Shown in pieces: positions 1 through 5,775 of a stretch of 11,638 nt of DNA. The DNA comes from Streptomyces sp. NRRL S-244 (GTDB taxonomy: Bacteria > Actinomycetota > Actinomycetes > Streptomycetales > Streptomycetaceae). The stretch's first letter is position 1. The number at the start of each line of letters is the position of its first letter. The notes under the pieces are model-generated. The model did not search any database, was not told the origin of the DNA, and saw only the letters and a list, made by a program, of their open reading frames with translations. The translations under genes were made by a program, and so were the position numbers. Location: assembly GCF_000717915.1 (NCBI RefSeq), contig NZ_JOCX01000052.1:1-11638 (forward strand), written 5' to 3'.

Positions 1-1
1 G

Positions 2-49
2 TGGCCGAAGGCCATCGCGAAGCGACGCGACCGCAGGGAGCGCCCTTGA
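2..49 (+). CDS. possible 3' end of an upstream gene (partial)
   Basis: Reading from base 2 gives 15 codons and then a TGA stop. The peptide is strongly basic (WPKAIAKRRDRRERP). Thirteen of the 15 codons end in G or C, the codon signature of the genes around it, and this frame fits that signature better than the other two. It could be the cytoplasmic tail of a protein encoded left of the window. It is too short to identify, and a chance open stretch in GC-rich DNA cannot be excluded. Confidence 0.25.
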   Translation, partial: WPKAIAKRRDRRERP

Positions 50-70
50 CGGGCCGGACCGCACCGGAAG

Positions 71-84
71 GACAGTGGACTGTC
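71..84. terminator. small inverted repeat between convergent genes
   Basis: A perfect 6-bp inverted repeat (GACAGT, 2-nt spacer, ACTGTC) lies between the putative rightward gene end at 49 and the HAD gene stop at 151. Its position suits a weak bidirectional terminator, but the stem is short and has no T-tract. Confidence 0.25.
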
Positions 85-150
85 GGGAAACCCCCGGACT
101 CCCTCTGATGCCGAGTCGGCGGACCCCGCTGGCCCGCCGCTCGATCCGGC

Positions 151-846
151 TCAGGCCTCCGTCGTCAGCGTCAGCTGGATCGAGCCGTCCGGGGTCGTGG
201 TCACGTGGATCGACGTCAGGTCGGGGACGTGGGCCGTCGGGGCGTGGGCCGCGGCTCGGGGGCCTATGCCGATCACGCGCATGCCCGCCGCCAGGCCCGC
301 GGCGATTCCTGCTGCCGAGTCCTCGAAGACGATGCAGTCGGCGGGGTCCACGCCGAGTTTGGCGGCGCCCATGAGGAAGCCCTCGGGGTCGGGCTTGCTG
401 GCCTTGACGGACTCGGCCGTGACTCGTACCTCGGGCATGCGCAGGGCAGCGGCCGTCATCCGGGCCGTGGCCAGGGCCGCGTCGGCCGAGGTGACCAGGG
501 CGTGCGGCAGCCCGTCGATCGCCGCCATGAACTCCGCGGCTCCGCCGACCGGGACCACGCCGTCGGTGTCGGCGGTCTCGCGGGCGAGCATCTCGGTGTT
601 CTCGGCGTAATTGAGCTCCACCGGGCGCTCCGGCAGGAGGATGGCCATCGTGGCGTAGCCCTGCCGGCCGTGGACGACCTTGAGCGCTTCCTCTGGATCC
701 AGCCCGTGGGAGACGGCCCAGTCGCGCCAGCAGCGTTCGACCACCGCGTCCGAGTTGACGAGGGTGCCGTCCATGTCCAGGAGCAGGGCCCTGGCGGTGA
801 GGACGACGGGTGCGGTGGTCGTGGTGCTGGTGGTGCTGGCCGACAT
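151..846 (-). CDS. HAD-superfamily phosphatase (beta-phosphoglucomutase-like subfamily)
   Basis: A 231-residue cytosolic hydrolase of the haloacid dehalogenase superfamily, expected to dephosphorylate a small phosphorylated metabolite, most often a sugar phosphate. All four HAD motifs are visible: motif I DMDGTL at residues 24-29 (nucleophile D24, acid/base D26), motif II LVTSA around T119/S120, motif III lysine K151 in KASKPDP, and motif IV VFEDSAAG with E175/D176 for Mg2+. The helical insert between motif I and motif II is the cap type of beta-phosphoglucomutase, glycerol-phosphatase and sugar-phosphatase relatives. A Thr/Ser-rich 12-residue leader precedes the fold. The ATG at 846 is chosen because GGAG sits 8 nt upstream and the open frame above it has no HAD homology. 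The gene follows the peptidoglycan-binding gene on the same strand, separated by a large inverted repeat that probably makes it a separate transcription unit. Family is certain; substrate is unknown. Confidence 0.9.
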   Translation of the reverse strand: MSASTTSTTTTAPVVLTARALLLDMDGTLVNSDAVVERCWRDWAVSHGLDPEEALKVVHGRQGYATMAILLPERPVELNYAENTEMLARETADTDGVVPVGGAAEFMAAIDGLPHALVTSADAALATARMTAAALRMPEVRVTAESVKASKPDPEGFLMGAAKLGVDPADCIVFEDSAAGIAAGLAAGMRVIGIGPRAAAHAPTAHVPDLTSIHVTTTPDGSIQLTLTTEA

Positions 847-875
847 CAGCGGTGCTCCAGACGGGGCGGGAAAGA

Positions 876-928
876 GAACAAGCGGTTCCGCCCACCGGTC
901 AGGGGTTGCGGGCGGAACCACTTTGTTC
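876..928 (-). terminator. long inverted repeat, terminator-like, between the peptidoglycan-binding and HAD genes
   Basis: The core is a perfect 10-bp stem (GGTTCCGCCC at 884-893 with its complement at 910-919) around a 16-nt loop. The arms continue outward as GAACAAG (876-882) and CTTTGTTC (921-928), interrupted by one mismatch and one bulge. Read on the minus strand, the core hairpin is followed by GCTTGTTCTCTTT, a T-rich tail, so it should terminate the peptidoglycan-binding gene whose stop is at 990. It also lies 30-82 nt upstream of the HAD start. If HAD transcription begins upstream of it, the hairpin would sit in that leader. Confidence 0.6.
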
Positions 929-989
929 CTACACGATACAAAACATGGGGCGGTCCGCGCCACTCCGCCCCTGACACCCCTGCGAGCGA

Positions 990-1940
990 TCAGCCCGTGC
1001 CCTCCAGGGCCCGACGGGTCTCCGGGCCGTAGACGCCCCAGTCGTCGTCGATGTTGTTGCGCCACTGGAACTCCGAGACCGCGTTCTCCGTACGGTCGTC
1101 GAACCTGCCGTTGATCTTTCCCCGGTACAGCCCCTGACCTGCCAGGAGCCGCTGCATCTTCTCCACCTCCGGGCCCGAATCCCCGTACCTCAGGGTCGGC
1201 GCCTTCGGGGGCGGCGGAGGTGAGCTCGGCGCGCGGCTCGTGCTCGCCGACGGGGTCGCGGACGGGGGCGCCGAGCTGCGGGAGGCGGTGGGCGAGGCGG
1301 AGGGCGATGCCGACTTGGAGGCGCTCGGCGACGGCGACGCGGAGGCCGAGGCGGAGCGGGAGGGGCTGTGCGTGGCCGTCGGCTGCGTGGGACCGGCCGG
1401 AGCCACGCTCGCGGCGGGCGCCGACGGCTTCGCGTCCAGCAGGACGGTGTCGCTGTCGCCGGAGCGCGGGAGCATCCCCAGCGCCAGGGCCGCAGTGCCC
1501 ACGGCGACCACCGTGCCGGCGCCGGCCAGGATCGTGGGGAGCCGCCGTCGGCCGGTGGCGCCGGACCGCTTTTCGGGGCCCCCGCCCCTCCCCCTCCCCC
1601 CGCCCCCGTTTGTGCTTTCGGCGCCGGCTGCCGGGGTGGCTGCCTGGAGCCGGACCGTCTCGGCCGGCCAGCCCGCCTGCGGCGGGGAGTCCGGCCAGGC
1701 CACGGGTATGCCGTACGCCGGGGTGTCGTCCCCCGGCGGCGTCTGTGCGCCCTGGGCGTACCCGCCCGCGGGGCCGGCCACCACGCCCCGCACCGGCTGC
1801 GCGGGCGGCGGGTCCGCGGACTGGCGCGGCTCGGGGAGTGTCACGTACGGACGGACACGCAGTGGCTCGAAACCGGCCCCCGCCGCGCACCCGCAGTCGA
1901 CGCCCATGGCGTCGCATTCTGGACAGCGCTCAGCGCTCAC
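990..1940 (-). CDS. membrane-anchored peptidoglycan-binding domain protein
   Basis: A 316-residue single-pass protein probably tethering the membrane to the cell wall. The N-terminus has a cysteine cluster (C6, C9, C16, C18; CPEC then CGC), which looks like a small cytoplasmic zinc-binding knuckle. A Pro/Gly-rich region follows, then basic RRR at 131-133 and a hydrophobic segment at about 134-156 that should be the single transmembrane helix, cytoplasm on the N side. Residues about 180-248 are an Ala/Ser/Pro linker spanning the wall. Residues 250-316 form a PG_binding_1 (PF01471-type) domain with [19 protein letters not shown] and [12 protein letters not shown]. No catalytic domain is present. 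The GTG start at 1940 is preferred because GGGAGGGA lies just upstream and the Cys motif follows at once; the ATG at 2042 would add 34 unlikely residues and overlap the promoter. The ligand of the Cys cluster is unknown. Confidence 0.85.
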   Translation of the reverse strand: MSAERCPECDAMGVDCGCAAGAGFEPLRVRPYVTLPEPRQSADPPPAQPVRGVVAGPAGGYAQGAQTPPGDDTPAYGIPVAWPDSPPQAGWPAETVRLQAATPAAGAESTNGGGGRGRGGGPEKRSGATGRRRLPTILAGAGTVVAVGTAALALGMLPRSGDSDTVLLDAKPSAPAASVAPAGPTQPTATHSPSRSASASASPSPSASKSASPSASPTASRSSAPPSATPSASTSRAPSSPPPPPKAPTLRYGDSGPEVEKMQRLLAGQGLYRGKINGRFDDRTENAVSEFQWRNNIDDDWGVYGPETRRALEGTG

Positions 1941-1968
1941 TGGAATCCCTCCCTGGCCGTTGCCTGCG

Positions 1969-1997
1969 ATTATGCAGACCCTCCGAGGCCCGCCCAA
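1969..1997 (-). promoter_or_regulatory. candidate sigma70-type promoter of the peptidoglycan-binding gene
   Basis: On the minus strand, TTGGGC (1992-1997) and CATAAT (1969-1974) are separated by 17 nt, the ideal spacing for a housekeeping HrdB-type promoter. The -10 hexamer differs from TATAAT at one position. It would start transcription about 20 nt above the GTG at 1940, which leaves room for the ribosome binding site. Confidence 0.45.
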
Positions 1998-2067
1998 CCC
2001 GCCCGAGAGGCCATATCCGGCCACACCGCTCAGGATGGACATGTTGATCCGGCCCGAGGAGGAGCGG

Positions 2068-4134
2068 ATGGCTCAGGATGTGACCAGGGACGCCGCGGAA
2101 CCCGTTCCCGACCCGCACCGGTCCGGCCCCACCGCCGAGCACGCCTCCCGCGAGGTACTCGTCTCCATCGGCGCCCTGCTCCTCGGCCTGCTGATCGCCG
2201 CCCTCGACCAGACCATCGTCTCCACCGCCCTGCCGACGATCGTCAGTGAGCTGGGCGGCATGGCGCACCTGTCCTGGGTCGTCACCGCGTACATGCTGGC
2301 CTCCACCGCCGCCACCCCGCTGTGGGGCAAGCTCGGCGACCAGTACGGGCGCAAGAAGCTGTTCCAGGGCGCCATCGTGCTCTTCCTCATCGGATCGGCG
2401 CTGTGCGGGATCGCCCAGGACATGTCGCAGCTCATCGGGTTCCGCGCGCTGCAAGGCCTGGGCGGCGGCGGACTGATCGTGCTGTCGATGGCGATCGTCG
2501 GCGACATCGTCCCGCCCCGCGAGCGCGGCAAGTACCAAGGCCTCTTCGGCGCCGTCTTCGGCGCGACCAGTGTCCTCGGACCGCTGCTGGGCGGTCTGTT
2601 CGTCGACAACCTGTCCTGGCGCTGGGTCTTCTACATCAACCTCCCCATCGGTCTCGTCGCGCTCGTCGTCATCGCCGCGGTCCTGCACATCCCCGTGCGG
2701 CGCTCGAAGCACACCATCGACTACCTCGGCACCTTCCTCATCGCCTGTGTCGCCACCTGCCTCGTGCTCGTCGCCTCCCTCGGCGGCACCTGGGGCTGGG
2801 GCTCGACCCGGATCGTCGGCCTGGCCGTCCTGGGCGCCGTACTGCTCGCCGTCTTCCTCTTCGTCGAGCGGCGGGCCGTCGAACCCGTCCTGCCGCTGGG
2901 ACTGTTCAAGATCCGCACCTTCACCCTCTGCTCGGTGATCAGCTTCGTCATCGGGTTCGCGATGTTCGGCGCGATGGTCTACCTGCCGACCTTCCTCCAA
3001 GTGGTGCAGGGCGTCTCGCCCACCATGTCCGGCGTGCACATGCTGCCGATGGTGCTCGGCATGCTGATCTCCTCCACCGCCTCCGGCCAGATAGTCAGCC
3101 GCACCGGACGGTGGAAGGTCTTCCCGATCGCAGGCACGGGCGTGACCGCGATCGGGCTGCTCCTGCTGCACCAGCTGCAGCGCACCAGCGGCACCTGGGA
3201 GATGAGCATCTACTTCTTCGTCTTCGGCACCGGACTGGGTCTGGTCATGCAGGTGCTGGTGCTGGTCGTGCAGAACGCCGTCAGTTACGCCGACCTCGGT
3301 GTCGCCACCTCCGGCGCCACCTTCTTCCGCTCCATCGGCGCCTCCTTCGGCGTCGCGATCTTCGGCACGGTCTTCACCAACCGGCTCGACGGCAAGCTCG
3401 CCACCGCCTTCACCGGGCTTCCGGTGCCGCCCGGTACGGCCGCACTGGTCGAGGCCGATCCACGGGCCATCGGACGGCTGCCCGCCGATCTGCGGCCGCG
3501 CGTGCTCGACGCGTACGCCTCCTCCATCACCGACGTGTTCCTCTACGCCGTGCCCATCGTCCTCGTCGCCTTCGTCATCGCCTGGTTCCTCAAGGAGGAC
3601 GTGCTCCGCGGCTCGGTCACCGCGCCCGACGTCACCGAGACCCTCGCCTCCAACCCCGTCCAACGTTCCTCCCGCGACGAGGTCGCCCGCGCGCTGACCG
3701 TCCTCGGCAGCCGCGAGGGCCGCCGCCACGTCTACGAGAAGATCACTGAGAAGGCCGGCTTCGACCTGCTGCCCGCAGCGAGCTGGCTGCTGCTGCGGAT
3801 CAAGAAGTACGGGTCCGCCGAGCCCGCGATGCTCGCGGAACGGACCACCGTGCCGTTGAAGGTGATCACGGACGCCGCCCGCCAGCTCGAAGAGCGCGGA
3901 CTGGCCGTACGGGACGGACTGCCGCTGGTCATGACCGAGCGAGGCCGGGAGTCCGCCGGGAAGCTGGCCGAGGCCCGCGAGGAATCGCTCGCCGAACTGC
4001 TCGGCGACTGGTGGGGCCCGGACCGGCCGACCGACCTGGTCAAGCTGGTCAAGGAGATCAACGCGGAGCTGTGCGGATCCGATGCCGAGGAGCCCTTCGA
4101 CGCCGCGGCCCGTCGCGACCACGCCGCGCCCTGA
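2068..4134 (+). CDS. DHA2-family MFS drug exporter with C-terminal winged-helix-like domain
   Basis: A 688-residue proton-coupled multidrug exporter of the EmrB/QacA (DHA2, 14-TM) type. The first helix carries the family motif [12 protein letters not shown] (residues 45-56). Motif A follows in loop 2-3 as [11 protein letters not shown] (87-97), with R125 of motif B in [11 protein letters not shown], and antiporter motif C is [12 protein letters not shown] (165-176). Membrane segments continue to about residue 511. After this, residues about 530-688 are soluble, far longer than the tail of an ordinary DHA2 protein. The tail resembles a MarR-like winged helix: helical [16 protein letters not shown], a helix-turn-helix-like stretch [20 protein letters not shown], then a hairpin ending [10 protein letters not shown]. 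The ATG at 2068 is chosen because GAGGAGGAG stands just upstream; ATGs at 2035/2041 lack this. It is divergent from the peptidoglycan-binding gene and converges on the GNAT gene. Exporter class is certain; the tail's role and the substrate are not. Confidence 0.93.
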   Translation: MAQDVTRDAAEPVPDPHRSGPTAEHASREVLVSIGALLLGLLIAALDQTIVSTALPTIVSELGGMAHLSWVVTAYMLASTAATPLWGKLGDQYGRKKLFQGAIVLFLIGSALCGIAQDMSQLIGFRALQGLGGGGLIVLSMAIVGDIVPPRERGKYQGLFGAVFGATSVLGPLLGGLFVDNLSWRWVFYINLPIGLVALVVIAAVLHIPVRRSKHTIDYLGTFLIACVATCLVLVASLGGTWGWGSTRIVGLAVLGAVLLAVFLFVERRAVEPVLPLGLFKIRTFTLCSVISFVIGFAMFGAMVYLPTFLQVVQGVSPTMSGVHMLPMVLGMLISSTASGQIVSRTGRWKVFPIAGTGVTAIGLLLLHQLQRTSGTWEMSIYFFVFGTGLGLVMQVLVLVVQNAVSYADLGVATSGATFFRSIGASFGVAIFGTVFTNRLDGKLATAFTGLPVPPGTAALVEADPRAIGRLPADLRPRVLDAYASSITDVFLYAVPIVLVAFVIAWFLKEDVLRGSVTAPDVTETLASNPVQRSSRDEVARALTVLGSREGRRHVYEKITEKAGFDLLPAASWLLLRIKKYGSAEPAMLAERTTVPLKVITDAARQLEERGLAVRDGLPLVMTERGRESAGKLAEAREESLAELLGDWWGPDRPTDLVKLVKEINAELCGSDAEEPFDAAARRDHAAP

Positions 4135-4149
4135 CCCCGACCCGGGTCA
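4132..4149. terminator. inverted repeat joining two convergent stop codons
   Basis: TGACCC (4132-4137) and GGGTCA (4144-4149) are complementary, and within them GACCCGGGTC is a perfect palindrome. The two arms contain the stop codons of the exporter (TGA on +) and of the GNAT gene (TCA, i.e. TGA on -), so the 12-bp gap between the genes is almost entirely this structure. It is too short to be a strong terminator but is symmetrically placed. Confidence 0.3.
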
Positions 4150-4692
4150 GGCCAGGGGCTTTTCGAACCAGTGCTCCGCGTACTGGCCCGCGTTGTACGC
4201 CGGTATCTCCGCGTAGCCCTGGCGCGCATACAAGGCGCGGGCCTCCACCAGGTCCGAGCGGGTGTCGAGGCGGATCCGCCCGGCGCCCAGGGCGCGGGCC
4301 GCCGCCTCGAGGGCCGTGAGCAGCGCCGCCCCGCCGCCGGTGCCGCGGGCGCGCGGGTCCACGTACACCCTCGTGAGCTCGGCGGTGACGGGGTCGAGCA
4401 GCCGTATGCCGCCGCAGGCCAGGGGCGTGCCGTCCAGCCGGCCGACCGCGAAATGGCCCGTCGGCGGGGCGAGGCCGTCGGCCGGGTCGTCCCGTAGGCC
4501 CTCGTCGATCTCGGCCTCCGTGGCGGGCCGTTTCCAGTAGCGGCCGGCGACCTCCGCGTAGTACGCGCGGCGCAGCGCGGTGGCGTCCGGCGTGGCGAAG
4601 TGCTCGGCGGCAACCGTCCAGTTGCCGGCCGCGGTGGCAGCGGCAGCGGTAGCGGTGGTGGTGGATTCGGTGCTCTTGCTGTTGATGTCCAT
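4147..4692 (-). CDS. GNAT-family N-acetyltransferase
   Basis: A 181-residue cytosolic acetyl-CoA-dependent acyltransferase. The GNAT core starts near residue 25 after a Ser/Thr/Ala-rich leader. Strand 4 and motif A read ELTRVYVDPRARGTGGGAALL (given in two parts: ELTRVYVDP, then RARGTGGGAALL at about 114-125), with the R-x-x-G-x-G pyrophosphate loop at about 114-119. Motif B ends ARALYARQGYAEIPAYN (151-167), the usual C-terminal strand with the tyrosine that can act as acid. The acceptor substrate cannot be told. The ATG at 4692 has no clear ribosome binding site; upstream in-frame codons have no GNAT homology. It is divergent from the NTF2-like gene with a 105-bp gap and converges on the exporter. 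An association with export (drug modification plus efflux) is possible from position only. Confidence 0.85.
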   Translation of the reverse strand: MDINSKSTESTTTATAAAATAAGNWTVAAEHFATPDATALRRAYYAEVAGRYWKRPATEAEIDEGLRDDPADGLAPPTGHFAVGRLDGTPLACGGIRLLDPVTAELTRVYVDPRARGTGGGAALLTALEAAARALGAGRIRLDTRSDLVEARALYARQGYAEIPAYNAGQYAEHWFEKPLA

Positions 4693-4726
4693 GGCGCCAT
4701 TGTGGAGTCCGTGCGCGTCCTGCCGC

Positions 4727-4739
4727 GTGGAATATCCAC
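4727..4739. promoter_or_regulatory. palindrome in the divergent GNAT / NTF2-like promoter region
   Basis: GTGGAATATCCAC is a 13-bp palindrome with a single central base, lying 34 nt above the GNAT start and 58 nt above the NTF2-like start. It is one of the few AT-containing stretches here, and its position suits an operator for a dimeric regulator of one or both genes. No regulator is encoded beside it and no known consensus is recognised. Confidence 0.25.
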
Positions 4740-4797
4740 AGGTACGGGCCGATGATAGGAAAAGACGCATATCCCCCACACGGAGGGCGGGAACGCC

Positions 4798-5193
4798 ATG
4801 TCCGAGCACCCTGACGCTGCCCTGATCCGCCGCGGCTACGAGGCCTTCGGCAAGGGCGACATGGAGACGCTGGGCTCGCTGATGACGGCCGACGTCATCC
4901 ACCACGTGCCCGGCAGCAACCCCCTCTCGGGGCACCACAAGGGCCGTGAGGCCGTCCTCGACCTCTACCGGCGGTTCGGCACGGAGACGAACGGCACCCT
5001 CCAGGTCGATCTGCACACCGTGCTGGTCGACGGGCGCGGCCACTGCATGACCTTCCACACGGCGCGCGGTGACCGCGGCGACCACGGGATCGAGATCCAG
5101 GAAGGCCTCTTCTTCACGATCGTCGGCGGGAAGATCAGCGACATCGACCAGTGCACGCAGGACATCGACGAGGAGGACCGTTTCTGGGGCTGA
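4798..5193 (+). CDS. NTF2/SnoaL-like (nuclear transport factor 2 family) protein
   Basis: A 131-residue alpha+beta-barrel protein of the NTF2-like superfamily (SnoaL, ketosteroid isomerase-like fold). The pattern is typical: N-terminal helices AALIRRGYEAFGKGDMETLGSLM (residues 8-19 and 20-29), the first strand ADVIHHVPGSNPLSGHHKGREAV in pieces (31-37, 45-53), then central strands QVDLHTVLVDGRGHCMTF and a final EGLFFTIVGGKISDIDQ. Histidines 35, 36, 46 and 47 line where the pocket of this fold opens. Members may be isomerases, cyclases, hydrolases or only binding proteins, so no reaction can be assigned. The ATG at 4798 has GGAGGG about 10 nt upstream. It is divergent from the GNAT gene and converges on the MhuD-like gene. 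Confidence 0.85.
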   Translation: MSEHPDAALIRRGYEAFGKGDMETLGSLMTADVIHHVPGSNPLSGHHKGREAVLDLYRRFGTETNGTLQVDLHTVLVDGRGHCMTFHTARGDRGDHGIEIQEGLFFTIVGGKISDIDQCTQDIDEEDRFWG

Positions 5194-5221
5194 TCCGGCA
5201 GTCCATGACCCGCCGGGTCGG

Positions 5222-5275
5222 CCGGACCCTCCGGACCCTCCGGACCCTCCGGACCCGGCGGATCCGGCGGATCCA
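5222..5275. repeat. degenerate 9-bp tandem repeat in a convergent intergenic gap
   Basis: Three exact copies of CCGGACCCT (5222-5248) are followed by CCGGACCCG and two related units GCGGATCCG and GCGGATCCA, six 9-bp units in all. A second short repeat of CCGCCCCGG type follows to about 5299. The array lies between the stop of the NTF2-like gene (5193) and the stop of the MhuD-like gene (5317) and is outside both frames. Slippage-generated repeats of this kind vary between strains. Confidence 0.7.
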
Positions 5276-5316
5276 TCAGCCGCCCCGGCCGCCCCGGCCT
5301 CCTCGTACCGCCCCGC

Positions 5317-5655
5317 TCAGCCCTGCGGCTTCGGCGCCGCCTGCTGCACGACCTCGAACGACCACACCGTCGACCCCGAGGCCGCCGGCTTCGGGCGCTC
5401 GCCCGAGCCCGAGCCCGAGCCCCCGCCCTGGTGCGCGGCCTTCATGGGCCCCTCCATCCACGCCTGGAAGTCCTCCTCCGACCGCCACCGCGTGTACACC
5501 AGGTACTGGTCCGTGCCCTCAACGGGACGCAGCAGCTCGAACCACTCGAACCCGTCCGAGCCCTCCACGGCCCCCGCCCGCGAGGCGAACCGCTGCTCCA
5601 GGACTTCCCGCTGCTCGGCGGGCACGGTCAGTGCGTTGATCTTCACGATGCTCAT
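5317..5655 (-). CDS. MhuD-like haem-degrading / antibiotic biosynthesis monooxygenase-fold protein
   Basis: A 112-residue dimeric alpha+beta-barrel (ABM, PF03992-type) protein. It aligns almost without gaps over its first 75 residues with MhuD, the haem oxygenase of Mycobacterium tuberculosis that opens haem to mycobilin and releases iron. The residues MhuD uses fall at identical numbers: N7 in VKIN, R26, W66 in FQAW, and haem-ligand H75 in AAH. Shared surroundings are RFASRA, LLRPV and WMEGP. After H75 it carries a Gly/Ser-rich loop (GGGSGSGSG, 77-85) before the last strand VWSFEVV. The ATG at 5655 is preferred over one 9 nt upstream because AGGA lies at the right distance only for the former. 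It is divergent from the GT87/PAP2 gene. Haem degradation is inferred from the conserved residues; a quinone-forming monooxygenase is the alternative for this fold, but those residues make it less likely. Confidence 0.85.
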   Translation of the reverse strand: MSIVKINALTVPAEQREVLEQRFASRAGAVEGSDGFEWFELLRPVEGTDQYLVYTRWRSEEDFQAWMEGPMKAAHQGGGSGSGSGERPKPAASGSTVWSFEVVQQAAPKPQG

Positions 5656-5775
5656 GCCCGCCATCCTAGGGATCGCGTGGGGGATATCGTCGTCCCCGGT
5701 AATGAAGTGGTGCACGAAACGCGGCAGCCAGGCGAAGTCAAGGTTGCGGTCAACAGGGCGGGAGGCCGGCGAGGC

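Noticed and set aside
847..1917. Longer version of the HAD protein (extra N-terminal 357 codons)
   Set aside because: The extension is antisense to the peptidoglycan-binding gene and its shadow; the HAD fold and a ribosome binding site fix the start at 846.
1240..2067. In-frame upstream extension of the exporter
   Set aside because: It lies antisense to the peptidoglycan-binding gene, has no family resemblance, and the ATG at 2068 has an excellent ribosome binding site.
5222..5275. CRISPR-like array
   Set aside because: Units are 9 bp with no spacers and no cas genes; it is a simple tandem repeat.
4798..5655. A biosynthetic gene cluster suggested by a SnoaL-like protein next to an 'antibiotic biosynthesis monooxygenase'
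   Set aside because: The genes are convergent, no synthase is present, and the monooxygenase has MhuD haem-site residues. The names alone do not support a cluster.
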